From Membranipora membranacea (taxonomy: Eukaryota > Bryozoa > Gymnolaemata > Cheilostomatida > Membraniporidae): 64,000 bases of DNA. Under the pieces are notes generated by a model. It was not told the DNA's origin, made no database searches, and was given only the letters and a program-made list of their open reading frames with translations. Location: NCBI GenBank assembly GCA_914767715.1, contig OU612066.1, forward strand, positions 749,001 through 813,000, given 5' to 3'. Shown here piece after piece: positions 10,701 to 22,853 of this stretch. Both the position numbers and the translations under genes were made by a program. How positions within the stretch are numbered: position 1 is the first letter of the stretch; each line of letters opens with the position of its first letter.

Positions 10701-13700
10701 CACTCCTACTCAGTACTGCTACCCAGTACTCCTACTCAGTACTGCTACCCAGTACTGCTACCCAGTACTGCTACCCAGCACTCCTACTCAGTACTGCTAC
10801 CCAGTACTGCTACCCAGTACTGCTACCCAGCACTCCTACTCAGTACTGCTACCCAGCACTCCTACTCAGTACTGCTACCCAGCACTCCTACTCAGTACTG
10901 CTACCCAGAACTGCTACCCAGTACTGCTACCCAGCACTCCTACGACAGGGCAGCAGATTAGTGATGACCACATGATTGTTTGCTTTCTGTTTATAGATTG
11001 TAATAAATGCTGGTCCCCTACTTTTATCTTCTTTCGCTGTTTTCAGGGAAAATTAAATGCATGATGCACCTTGAGGCTTTTTTTCAACGACTGTGATAAG
11101 AACTCAATCATGATAATAGACTAGCGCACCAGTGATCAGAGTGGTTTGAGCGTACAAAAATGGCTATACCTATCTGAATCAAAATTCTCCATCTGATTTC
11201 ACAAAATTGGTTATGGGAATTCTTTGAGCCAATCTTGTTATAGGATAAGTCAAGTCATTTTGCATTGTGTCTGCCTTTAAAATTCAATGTATTACCTATT
11301 TCTCTAATGCTTCTAAAAGGAGTTGTGTTGAAGATACCGACGCCCAAGCCAGCACAGAAAACCTCCGCAGTCTTTCATATCGGAGATTCAGTTGCCTCAG
11401 ATGAAGAGACTGACTCGAGGCTGGCAGAGTCGGCTGCACAGATGAACCTAAAACCTAATGGTAGGTTTTATGCATTTTGATGGGGGGGGGGGGCGGATAA
11501 TTCACCAATAAAGCAAGAATGGTGAATAACCCTCAGAATTTCATTAGCAAAATATGCTTACATCATGAGCAGCTGCACAATTTGATATCATACTCTTTAT
11601 TCTATTTTATACAAATGACAATACACTTTAAAACAATGCTCAACAAACATATATACCAATCTATATAATTTTTAATACACATATTTTTTCCTTTTTTTTA
11701 TGTCAAATCATGTAAAACATCTTTTCAAGATGATGTTGATGACAATAAAGTGATAAAAAAAAATTGAATCACTAACAGAGCTGTTATTAGACAGGAGAGT
11801 ATACATACTGAATTAAGTGTGCATTGTGCTGTATCTAAAGTTCTGACTAAGAAGTTGATCTTAATTTACTCACATATCAATGTTGATATATATCTGTATA
11901 ATAAGATGAAGGTTTGCCCTTATTCTAGGTGCTACAGATAAGAAGGAGACCGCTCAGAAGTCTGCAGCGAGCACGCCACTGAGGGTGAAGGCTCTGATAG
12001 ACTCCGAGTCGGGCAGGAGTATCTCTCCCTCACTAAGCCGTAGTGGATCTAAGTATGTCTACCTTTTCATCCTCAGGCTACCTGTATTGGCTAATCAATT
12101 GTTAAAATTTAGTATATGCACATAATTGGATCCTCTCATAATGGTGCTATATAGTGTAGTTTTTCCTCACAGCAATATCTGGTCAGGTTTGTTTAGGATT
12201 TAGATGAGTTTAGATGCCAATATAGACTGGGATGCTGTCTAACAACTTGGAGTTATCTACTCAGGTTAGGTGTGCCAACATGAGCAAATAACTCAACACA
12301 ATAACAAACCAAAACCCATCAGCCAAACAAAACACATGCACATGGGTCCATTTATAAAGGCACAACAATGCAGATACATGAGTAGATAACACCAAAGAAG
12401 CAATATCCAACATCACCAATATTACAGGCAAGGCCTCATTGTTGGCATAAATCCCAGGCTAATGCCAATAATGTTCTTATATTCTAAGATTGTAAAGGCT
12501 CAATTTATTCTTAGTTTCTTCCTTAAGCAGCACTCGCCAGGCCGGTACCATTCGTAACTTCTCTTTGGTTATTTTAAGATTTTAATGATTGATTTTCTAT
12601 TAGAGCTAAATTAGAAAGGCTTGATGCTGCCGCAGAATATGAGAGAAGAATATCAGAAGGCAAAGATCTCATTAATCTCGTCGTCATTGGTGAGTTTATG
12701 TGTGTGTGTGTTGTATTGGTTTAGTCTGGTATATATAACCTAGGCCTTTGCTAGCCACACAAGGCCTGTTAGGTGAGGAGTCAGCTGGGTTATAGATATG
12801 TGATGTCAATGTTAGAGGTTATGCTAAAGGGTATAAATAAAATAAACTGAATCCATGTGAGAGTCACTGATCTGAGACATAACGACCCGATTACATCAGA
12901 AAATAGCAGATGTACTTTTTGTTTGTATCATTTGAATTCTCTTAATACTGTGAGTAGCAATATAGGGACCTTATGTGCACCATACCTGCCATACAGAGCT
13001 TCAAAGATTTGTGGGGTCCTGATGATGTGTTCCCAGGGTTAATCTCCCCTGCCCACAGCGGATGATGGGCATGAGGACAAAAACGAGAGCTATCATCCGT
13101 AAATGTCTTATAATATTAAATCAGATGAGATTGGATATCATTTCTTAGCTTACTACCTTCACTTCCCTCACAGCTGACACATCTAACTCCTTTGTTGTTT
13201 TTATATTTACAGGCCATGTGGATGCTGGTAAGAGCACTCTTATGGGACATGTATTATATCAGCTAGGTGTCGTCTCTCAGAGACAGATGCACAGGTAAAT
13301 ATAAAATAATTCTTCAGCTCTATAGGCAGGATCAGAACCCCGTAACCCTGTAAGCGTAACCAATAAAGATATTATCTAGGGTGTAGAGTGCAATTTTGTT
13401 CATCCTTATTTTAGTACCATGATTAATTAGATTAAAATCTACACAAGAAAATAAGCTACAGGTCTGACAGTGAGTCTGAATTATCATATGTAGGTATGAG
13501 ATGGATAGTAAGAAGCTAGGCAAGGCCTCATTCATGTATGCCTGGGTTCTCGACGAGACTGAGGAGGAGAGAAGTCGGGGCGTTACTATGGACATCGCTC
13601 AGACTAGATTTGAGACTGAGAGTAGGATCATCAATCTACTAGATGCACCCGGACATAAAGACTTTATACCCAACATGATAACTGGTAAGTTATAATTCTC

Positions 13701-16700
13701 TTACTGTGATTTTGTTGTAAATTTGGCTAAAATATAATCTAGATATTAGGGGAGTTGACTCAGTATATCTTGCTGATTCTAATGAAACTGCCTAAGTTTC
13801 TAAGTGTGGAACATGTTACCTGATGGTCATGTTATTCCTAACAACATGTTGAGGTTTATTATCTCTTCTTATAGGAGCTGCACAGGCAGATTGCGCTCTG
13901 CTTGTTGTTAATGCCACAATCGGAGAGTTTGAGACTGGATTTGAATCAGGCGGACAGACTAGAGAGCACACTCTACTCATCAGATCTCTCGGTATGATAT
14001 CTCATTAATTATTGTAGTTGTTAGAACATCTAAAAATCACCAGTTTGGGAGGGAGGTAGGGAAGGGGGGCTCAGATAGACATACCCATCACCAGGTGGGG
14101 AGGGGGAGGGCGCATATCGACATACCCATTACCAGGGAGATGTTCCTACGCTGACATAAACATTCAATACTGGGACACAGTCATAGACCTTTCTCTAAAC
14201 TACCCATTACAGTACCAGAGATACTTTACTTATTATCATGTGCACCGTGCATGTGCTGCAGACTCTTGACGCTTAGTAACCAGTATCCACAGAGTAGTTG
14301 CTGGAGGTCAGCATCTCAATATGAAGGCAATTCAGATTAGAGTTGATCTGTAAGTATTCTGTGTATAACCCATAGAGAGGGGATAACTCTATGGTAAAAC
14401 CTAACCAAGATCAACCTAAACCCTGCCTGAACAAAATCCATCTTATTGCATTTTTGCAAGATTTTAATCTCTTGCTACAAAGAAAATTCCTGTTTAAGGC
14501 ACGCCAGAACATCGACAAAGTACTGGTCTATAAAGCCTCTTCGTTATCAAAACTTTGATAAACAGGACGACGTTTCAACCAGAAACTCGGATAAAATAGG
14601 GATTGAACCCATATCGCCCTCTTCAACTGTCTACTGAGCCACGGGAATAATGTTTGTGAAAGGCAGGAAGGAGAATTAGTGAGATGATATTTGATTAAGG
14701 TTTGTGTATGGTATTAGGTTTTGCTAGGTATGCTGTGGCCGACTCACCACAAATTCTCATGCAGACAGCGATTGCCTGAACACACACTAGCGGCAGAAAA
14801 GGTTGTCCCGTGGCTCACCAAAGAGTTGGCAACATAAACAAATTACGGATCAGTCATTGAGAGTGACTGCTGGAAAAAAAACCATGAGAGAAGAAAAAAA
14901 TAACAAAAAAACGAATCTCTATTGATGCACGATAACCATCAATCATAAAAAAATTACTCATTCTCTCCGATGATATTGCTGAAAAAGGGTTTAACAGCAG
15001 ACAAAAATCTCGACCTTAGAACATTCAAGATGAAAACCTCACTGTCAAAAATTATAGGGCACCTCATGCCCCATATAACCTTGTTGAGGGCCACAACAAG
15101 ATGCCGAAGTCGGCGGTCTCCTTCATTATGTCCAACTCGATCGGAAAATACTCCATTCAACATAGCAAGCTCCCTCGCTGTATCTATCTCCATATCAACA
15201 AACCGTTGTGCATACCAGGCCAGGAGGTCGCGGGCTGGCTGCAGTTCTTTACAAGTTACAAAAAGGTGTGTGACTGTCTCCAGCCCCCCTTACAATAGAC
15301 ACACTCGGTGTTCACCCAAGGCATATTCCATCTTGCTAGGACTTCTCCCGTTTTCAGGGAACCAGATGAGAGCCTCCACATGAAATCTTTATACCTAGCG
15401 CTGAGCGCTCCAGAATGAACAGACCGCCACACCAAGATCTGCTTCTCCTCCGAAAGCCCTGCTGAGAACTTGACTCGTAGCTGACTAGGAATGTCTATGA
15501 GCTCGAGCAACCATTGATTTACTTGGTTTACAGAGGGTGTTAAAGGGAGAATAACTCCCAATTTATCATAAATGTCTCGATACAGCTCAATCAGGGAGGG
15601 TGGCCCTCCCCGGCTCAATGAGCCCATAATATGTGCACGACTTCTTTAATATGTGGTGTTGTGTTGTCAAACACAGTCGGAAAAAAATCCCTGCATCGCA
15701 CAGAAAAAAAGTACTTAAAGAGGTAGGAATCGAAGGGGGTGCACGGGGATTAATCATGTGAAGTGACAGGCAAGACCATTGGCTGATCAATGTAATTAGA
15801 GGCGGAGAATGGCCTTGGTCTCCGCCTCTAACAGCCAGTCCACGTTGCGTTCTCAAGTGGTCAAGTGTGTTATATAAGAAATTGTGATTCGCAGACACCC
15901 ATAAATAAAGTTGAATAGAAGCTATGATATAGCTATTGTTGTGTTGACTCATCACACTTGGGATTATAGGGTTTAATTACAACTGTCAATTTCAATCTTG
16001 ACAACGGTATCTAGGCAACCTCTAAAACCATAAATCATAACGTCAAAATTGACCAATAAGAGCTCGTATATTTTGAAGCGGATGATTTGAAATCATCGGA
16101 ATTGGGCAATTTCGTATGACATCAGTCATATTTTCACCACTTTCCAATGCCATTATTGGAATAAAAATTTATTGGGCATGTGTATCACACAATTCCGCAT
16201 CAGCTTGTCTGATTCCCATTAAAAATAATTCACTGCTTCTCCTCTTAATTCCGAAAAAGCAGGAGGAATTTGAATGCTGCTAACCCCATTTGAATCTGAT
16301 ATGGCTGGGTGATCGCTTTACATTGACTGGCCCTTATATACCGGTCGAGGCACTTTAAAAAAATACTTACGGCGATGCTCAAAATCCTCTGAAACACTGC
16401 GTAACAAGTTGTGTGAAAAAAACAGACTCTTCGCCTTAGACAGCCGATGAACCAGACCCCAGCCCCCTTTGTCTTTGGGCAAAAGAAAAAGCTTTTGTCT
16501 ACCATCTTCCTTTTGGCAGGGGACCAGATAAGCTCAAAGGTCAAATGTGACAATCTTTCTAAAACTACACCTGGGGGTAGAAATGTACTAGCCAAATAGT
16601 AAAACATTGGGAAAACAGCCGTGTTGAGAAGAACCATCTTCCCAGGAATGGTCAGTCTCCTCAATTTGTATCCCTCAATCTTTTCCCTGGCTCTCTCGAA

Positions 16701-19700
16701 TACTTTGCTCCAATTATATGATGCCATATCTGTGAACTGGTCTATTGAAAATTCCAAACCCAAAAATATTATGCGGTCTTTCCAGTACTCGCTCAACGAC
16801 CCTACATGTCTTCCAGCAGTTGAAACCGATGCAAGAATTTCTGTTTTACTCCTATTCAGTAGACTACCTGTGGCCTTAAAAAACCTAGCAATCAATGCAA
16901 AAATATGGTCCACCTCAGAAGCATGACAAGCTACCAAGAGATCATCCACATAGGCTAAACACTTCCAAAGAAAATTCTTATGTGAGTCGCCGTAGTTTAA
17001 TAATTACAAGTTTGACATCATTCATTAGATATTGTAGGATTATAATGGTACTAGGTGTGCAGACACACAAAGTGGTCCGAATTGCCAACCTCTGAACATT
17101 TACTTTGTTTGTAAACAGTTAGTTTCATGTAAAAGTAAATCTGATAATTGAGACTGTCGCTATTTATGGCCCAGTTATTTTTCTGATGTGACATAATTGT
17201 ACCCATGGGAGACAACTCTATGCTCAAGATATTATGTTGTCATTCTAACAGTGTGATCACTTTTTACTTGGTAAAAATCTATCAATATCAAGGCAGCTAA
17301 TAAGTAGTTATATATACATATTTATATATAAGCCTGAGCTGTAGTGAGTTTATTTGTTTATATTTTACACAGGTGTATCTCAACTGGTGGTAGCTATAAA
17401 TAAGATGGATACTGTTAACTGGACCCAGAACCGATACCTGGAGATAGCTAGTAAGCTGTCTGTATTCCTTAAGCAGGCTGGATTTAAGGAGGCTGATATA
17501 CAGTATATACCCTGTAGTGGTCTCAATGGTGTTAATCTAGTCAAACCTGTATCTACATCTGATATACCTGAGTTCAGCTGGTATACTGGTAAACCTCTAA
17601 TCAGAGAGATAGGTAAGGCTACTGTAACCTAGCTCTATATACTTATCTGTCTCACGACTATCACTATATATGTCACACGCCATGTATGTTGAGAGTTATG
17701 TTGAGGTAAGTCAGTTTAGTTGCTTCTTGCATCATACTTTCCAACCCTTCCAATTTCGTAATAAAGTCACATTTAGTAAGTATATACTGTGAAGGTGCCA
17801 GCCTGCCAGCCTCACCATGATGTGATTGTTATTGTAGAGAGTTTTAAGCCCCCGGAGCGATTAGTTAATAAGCCTATGAGGATGTGTGTACAGGACATAT
17901 TTAAGGGACAGGGTAGTAGTCTATCAGTATCTGGTCGTATGGAGGCCGGAGATATACAGAATGGTGATCGTGTGCTCGTCATGCCTACTGCTGAGCCAGC
18001 CACTGTTAAAGGTGAGAAACAGGACCAGGGAGAATGACGATCGATTATTACAGCCTTAAGTTGTATATAAGGTTTGGCATCAGAATTGAAGTTGTGGGCG
18101 TGCATATAATACTTACCCTCACATGTCAACTCGCATATTACAGTGAGCAGCTGAATCAGATACTAATCGCATCCAGTATTGTAATAATGTAGATACTTTT
18201 ATTTTGAAGGAATATTAATAGATGAGATTTCAGAGAAGATTGGATTTGCTGGAGATTCTGTAACTTTACAGCTCATCGGCATCGATATACAGAAAGTACA
18301 TGTGGGTGAGTCACTCTAACCCTGCTCTGACCAGGTCCTCCCTGCTCTAACAGAGCAATAAGATCATACTTTGAGAGTCCAGTTGTGTCCACATTATCAT
18401 AAGTAGGTAAATGTGAGGGTCACTTAAATTCAAGCTCCTTACAGATCAGATTTTGTGGTCTAATGTCAGCAGTGAGCGTTGCACTCATCACTTATAAATG
18501 GTTGATTAGCAAAAATGTGTTTAATATGCAGGAATCAGTATTCTTATGTTTTGCAAAGTTCATGTGTCCAGCCTGTTCTATCTCTAGGACAATCGCTAAT
18601 ATTTTATCTACAACTGAAATGAAGAGAATTATAGTTGATTCATACTGTCAGGATAATGGGCAATCAGTTGATCTTGATATTTTGTAGTTGTCTACTCATG
18701 GACTTCATGACAAACTATAAACTGAACAACTTTATAATTATAATTATATATCTATGTCTATGTGACTGTTACCATTTTGAATATATTTACAGGATGTGTT
18801 CTATGTGACATAAGCTCACCTATCCCTGTGGTCAGCAGATTCAGAGCTCGTCTTGTTATATTTAATATTGATTTACCCATAACTAAAGGCTCTCCAGTAA
18901 GTAATATAATAGGGCCATAATATAACATACAACTCTGCTGCACTGTACAGCTCATATCCTGGTATAGTCACTAATAGAGCCTTGTAGAAGAAGATATACA
19001 CTACATGATTTAGTGACTCGTTAGCTCAAATGAACCTATTACAAGACCTGATCTTTGTGAATATTGGTTTTAGAAACTCCCCATATCTGTTATTATTGTG
19101 AAATTTAAAAAAATCTAACCATTTGTTAAACTCAGATTGAGTGAACATGAGGTGAAAATTATTATTAATATCCTGTGGATGAGGCGGGGGGGGGGGGGGA
19201 GAAGTTTGGTATGCTTGTTGTTAATAACTCAGGAGCAGGAGGTAGCTCAGTCGGTTAGAGCGCCGGTCCTTCAACACGTAAGTGATGAAGGTCGTGGGTT
19301 TGAATCCCACTGCAGGTGTGCTCCGACCTGCCTGCAAACAGAGCAAAACTGGTGCAGACATTGCGGCCTTGCCATTAAGGCAAAATAATATTTCGCCGCC
19401 CATGCTTCGGGATGCGGCGTGTGATATGACAACCGATTTTAATCAACCTTTTTAATCATCTCCTCATACAGACGTGTACAACTGTTGTTTCACATGCCGC
19501 CGGATGAGGTTAGAGAGGTATGTGCTGAAGTGATAATTATCATGTTATGTTTTTTTTTCAGGCTGTATATCACTCACAGTCATTAAATGAGCCGGCCAAC
19601 ATAACCAGACTTATATCGCAACTTAATAAGACTACAGGAGAGGTCGTAAAAAGTAAACCCAGGTATAATTATCTATCATCTTATATATACTCTACATCTC

Positions 19701-21342
19701 AGATAAGTTAGTCTAGACTAACGCTGTAAACATCTAACCTGATACAGCCGTGCACTAATCTCATGCTCTCCCATTCTCCTGTGGTATAACTCGGATCTAA
19801 TATCCGGACTTTCCCGGTGGATGTTTGTTTGGATGAGTCACATGGTCTCAGACAGCCTCATCCCTCCTCTCAGTGCAGCCTATAAATGTAACCAGTCCCA
19901 TTATAAACATCACATCATTCCTCCTCAGCATGCAAATGGATTGATGTTTTCTCATTTTGTTGACCCCGCGCCACTCACCATATTAAATAAATTAAAACTT
20001 CTCATCATCATCATCATCAGAGGAAAGGTGATAAGCCAGCTAACTAGCCAGAAATTGTAAAAGTTAAATAACTTATCTCAATCAATCCAGTTTGTTTTGA
20101 TTGATTTGCTGTGATACAATAGGGCCATCTGATCACCTGGCAAATAATTTACTGAGATTTTTTGTGGTAATGAAGAGAATATCTATTGCTGTTTTATGTT
20201 AGTCTTAGTAAATGGATTATCCCATCACGCCATATCATCAGGAAAACTTGTATTGTACTAGAGTACCATCCAGCAGTTCCTCCTACATGTTATATTATAT
20301 ATACTGTGTGCTTACTATGACAGGTGCTTAACTAAGAATATGACAGCTGTAGTGGAGATAACTCTTAGTAGACCTCAGTGTGTTGAGCTCTACAAGGATT
20401 ATAAAGATTTGGGAAGATTCATGTTAAGGTCAGAGGGTCATACCATAGCAGCTGGAATCGTTACTGAGGTGAGTACCCCAGTATGTTATAGTATATATAT
20501 ACTTTTATTGGCAACCAAAGTCATTTCATTTTAAATGTTTTGCACTCAGTGCCAGAAAAAAAGAAGAAACAGATAGGCAATTGAACATATATAATATAAT
20601 CATTAACAATGTTGATCAAGTTGATAACATATGGTTGAATAGTAATGTTTTAAATGAGCTGAAATAGTGAGTTACTGTGGTAGGTACCACATTACTCAGG
20701 TAGGTACTATTGTGTTGGAGGTCCGGGGTTCAGATCCCGCTGTGTTCTACTGACTGTTTGGCTCTGTGTCACAGGTGTGCTCTGACCTGCCTGCAAACTG
20801 AGAACAAAATATGGCAGCTGTGCCCTTAGCGCATCTTTATCTCTCAGTCTTTGGACTGAGGCAGAGCATGTGATTTTGCCCAGCATTTTTTGTATGACAA
20901 ATTGAGACACTGATGTACCATAATACATTTTGATGAGATAAATGATGTAATTTGATTGTAACACAGTGTGCTAATCTCTTGGGTTTAAAATTTTCAATTT
21001 TTTCTTTGTTTATGATCAACAATCACTGGTCAGTGAGTGTGGACCTGTAGTTATTAAGGCCAAATTAATTAAAAGGCCGCCATCAGTAAATGGTCACAGT
21101 TATGGAATAGCTGAAACCCCTCGCAGCAGGTCGTAGTTTACATAAAATAAAACTGGTTCATCCAGGTTGGTAATTTTGGCAAATGCAATATTAAATTGCA
21201 TTTTATTCATGTACTGATCCATTCTGTTAAACGTTTAACAGTTGCCTCATTTTTAATATTCGAGACCTTATTGCCTCGTACCACCTTCTCCAGTTTGTAG
21301 GTCAAATCATTTATCTTTCAGGTGTTGCCATCAAAAACATAA
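7767..21342 (+). CDS. HBS1L: HBS1-like translational GTPase, complete
   Basis: HBS1L pairs with Pelota to split stalled ribosomes in no-go and non-stop decay in the cytoplasm. Seventeen coding exons join in phase: 7767-7812, 8360-8620, 8885-9031, 9297-9353, 11320-11460, 11929-12052, 12604-12689, 13213-13294, 13494-13684, 13875-13991, 17373-17612, 17838-18011, 18210-18305, 18793-18896, 19562-19662, 20324-20468, 21322-21342. The sum is 2133 nt (710 aa; the human protein is about 684). The start MSRHR matches the family. Order: acidic N-terminus, HBS1_N helical domain (third coding exon, [15 protein letters not shown]), a Ser-rich linker, then the EF1A-type G domain with GHVDAGKST (13213 exon), RGVTMD and DAPGH (13494 exon), NKMD (17373 exon) and an SGL-type G5. 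Beta-barrel domains II and III follow, with [15 protein letters not shown] near the end. All GTPase motifs are intact. The splice choice with exon 9668 is described separately. AATAAA lies at 21575. Confidence 0.95.
9668..11064 (+). CDS. Alternative terminal exon of HBS1L encoding a SKI7-like C-terminus
   Basis: An acceptor at 9666-9667 opens a 1397-nt frame that starts with two bases, so it follows exon 9297-9353 (phase 1) just as exon 11320 does. The two exons are therefore mutually exclusive. The isoform would be 635 aa (the human SKI7-like HBS1L variant is of similar size). The exon lacks any GTPase domain. It encodes a Ser/Leu-rich region with repeated L-x-L-x-x-L units ([26 protein letters not shown]), then an acidic stretch, then [16 protein letters not shown] and AFTR at about 10480-10545. 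The last part matches the conserved P/S-S-P-D-D-x-V ... F-T-R motif of SKI7-like HBS1 variants, which bridge the Ski complex and the exosome. Beyond it the frame runs through a 13-bp repeat to TGA at 11062. A GTAAGA at 10556 could instead end the exon. An alternative acceptor near 9683 is also in phase. Confidence 0.75.
10575..10940 (+). repeat. 13-bp minisatellite inside the SKI7-like exon
   Basis: About 28 tandem copies of TACTGCTACCCAG and its variant CACTCCTACTCAG. Because 13 is not a multiple of 3 and no frame holds a stop, every frame is read in turn and the translation repeats every 13 residues ([13 protein letters not shown] and variants). It lies just after the AFTR motif. Confidence 0.9.
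11002..11007 (+). promoter_or_regulatory. AATAAA polyadenylation signal candidate within the SKI7-like frame
   Basis: AATAAA at 11002 and ATTAAA at 11052 lie upstream of or next to the TGA at 11062. If the first is used, cleavage would fall near or before the stop codon of the long frame. This favours an earlier exit from the frame (splicing at 10556) or use of the second signal. Confidence 0.35.
14588..14636 (-). repeat. tRNA-like SINE head fragment
   Basis: On the minus strand it reads GTGGCTCAGTAGACAGTTG and then GGGTTCAATCCC, which are A-box-like and B-box sequences. It lies in a long HBS1L intron and lacks the paired arms of a real tRNA. Confidence 0.5.
14954..16960 (-). mobile_element. 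Non-LTR retrotransposon fragment, antisense in HBS1L intron 10
   Basis: On the minus strand, 16949..16245 plus a few upstream codons encode the RT catalytic segment [13 protein letters not shown] and then the thumb ([20 protein letters not shown]). 15627..14954 encode the distal region: [24 protein letters not shown], and a zinc-knuckle-like C-x2-C ... T-H-L-F-V-T-C, ending in a stop at 14954. The last region needs one frame change near 15260. About 600 bp between the two parts (15640-16240) does not code and looks like a later insertion; it holds a GAGGCGGAGA/TCTCCGCCTC inverted repeat near 15800-15829. The zinc-knuckle layout fits L1/Tx1-type LINEs, but the clade is not certain. The catalytic box is YVDD rather than the commoner YADD. 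Confidence 0.75.
19232..19462 (+). mobile_element. tRNA-derived SINE, full-length copy
   Basis: A-box TAGCTCAGTCGG at 19243-19254 and B-box-like GGGTTTGAATCCC at 19296-19308 form a tRNA-like head. They are followed by a unique body (GTGTGCTCCGACCTGCCTGC) and a tail with a hairpin CGCCGC...GCGGCG at 19394-19419, then GTGATATGAC and a T-rich end. It lies in an HBS1L intron, sense orientation. It is not a functional tRNA because its acceptor stem is not closed. Relatives are at 20690, 37013 and 47383. Confidence 0.85.
20690..20900 (+). mobile_element. Diverged copy of the tRNA-derived SINE
   Basis: It keeps a B-box-like GGGTTCAGATCCC near 20727, the body GTGTGCTCTGACCTGCCTGC near 20775, and a tail with CTCAGTCTTTGGACTGAG, which forms a hairpin, followed by GCATGTGAT. 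The A-box region is decayed. It lies in an HBS1L intron. Confidence 0.65.
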
Positions 21343-21574
21343 AGCGGACGGATATTCTGTGTGTGGATATCGAGCGGAAATTCTGATCCATTAACTTTGA
21401 CAAACAGATAAAAGATGAACATTACTCAGAAATGAGTGATGAACAATTATCTTCTTTTGGGAGGTAAAATTGATTTTTGAGTTACTTATCTCATCCCATG
21501 ATACTGAATGAGTTTTTTTATGCTGTTGCGGATCAGCTCAAACTTTTCTACTTGTTATGATAAATATAATCAGT

Positions 21575-21580
21575 AATAAA
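21575..21580 (+). promoter_or_regulatory. HBS1L polyadenylation signal
   Basis: AATAAA 233 bases after the HBS1L stop codon, the first canonical signal downstream of the gene. Confidence 0.55.
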
Positions 21581-21682
21581 CCTGCTGACCTGCTGACCTG
21601 CTGACCTGCTGACCTGAATTCTACTCTGAGACTGTGCTGGACAGATCTGATCTGAGACTGTGCTGGACAGATCTGATCTGTG
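21581..21682. repeat. Two short tandem repeats after HBS1L
   Basis: A 9-bp unit (CTGCTGACC, four copies) is followed by two copies of a roughly 27-bp unit reading CTGAGACTGTGCTGGACAGA and then TCTGAT. Confidence 0.75.
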
Positions 21683-22853
21683 AGTCTGGATCACTACATA
21701 TATGATACCAAATCTTAACTAAGTCTAAAGCAGAGATACCACACAAAAGAGTGCTTTGTCCGTTATCTGCATCATGATTTTATTTCATTTAAAAACGGGA
21801 AAAAAGTATGCTAATAACTGAGGAATAATTAACAATGTGTGCAACTCCCATCTTATAGTTAGAGTTCGTATTTTTTTCGTATTATACACTAGGTCTTATT
21901 AGTTAGTGCATCTTGTTTAACTGTATAGAAAAAGGTATTGCGTATCCCGCTGACTTGTATATTCATGTAGACAGCAGTATTGAGTTTTTTGTGTCCTTGT
22001 GTCGGTCGTGAACCCACTGTCCATTCTCATTTACACGTCGAGTAAATTTTAATTTAACTGATAATTATTTCTAACTAATAGATTAATCTCAGTTATTGTG
22101 TAAGAGATACGAGTTTTGTAATAGATATATCGTCGCGTCGCCTCGTACTGCTGTCCTCAGGGGAATAGTCATAAACAACAGACTGGCTAATAGCTATGTG
22201 AGCCCAATCAGCTCTATATATACAGTACTGCAGCTGATATCACTGTATGACTCCTCTATTAAGTATCTTAGGTGAAACCCATTTCTCTTATCATGAGTAT
22301 TATGTAGGGTATATTACGTAGGGTGTCAATATTAGCTTTATCCTCATCATCTATTTCACACATGGCGACATGACGACATTCCTTTACAGTGGCGCCGAGG
22401 AGGATTAATATATTAGTTCACTTCTAGATGTGCAACTGTAAGTTTGACTCTCCTAAGCTGTTTCTTCTTCTTCTCTGCTCTTCTCAGGCTAAAATTGAAT
22501 TACTTGTTGTTTTGTAATTTCCATTTATACAAAGCCTTCCATCTTATGTTGGCTATGTATAGACAATCACTAATAGATAGATTTTTCTTTCTCGAGTTTC
22601 TCTTGATGAGTTCATTGACTACCCACCTTCACTTCAGAAAAGCTATAAATAAATTTTAGTTGTCGACATGTTATTGCGGGCTGGATGTCAAGGTCTGCAG
22701 TACAGAGTGGGTCTTGGAAATGGTGTTAGTAATACATTATTACACTTCAGATTCAGATGCGAGGCGATGATTGGAGAAAACCCAAAGGTTATGAAAAGCT
22801 TGAGCAGCTGTGATGCGTTGTTCACATTACCATAAACTACATCAGCGTGTAGT
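21683..22853. other. Intergenic stretch between HBS1L and the GPCR
   Basis: No exon recognised. It presumably holds the GPCR promoter and 5' UTR. GPCR coding begins only at 22854. Confidence 0.4.

Noticed and set aside
14970-15383. Plus-strand 137-codon frame
   Set aside because: Shadow of the minus-strand LINE coding region, which has clear zinc-knuckle and RT landmarks.
19221-19403. Candidate tRNA gene at the GGAGGTAGCTCAGTCGG head
   Set aside because: Box A and B are present, but no closed acceptor stem is seen and the body and tail recur elsewhere, so it is a SINE.
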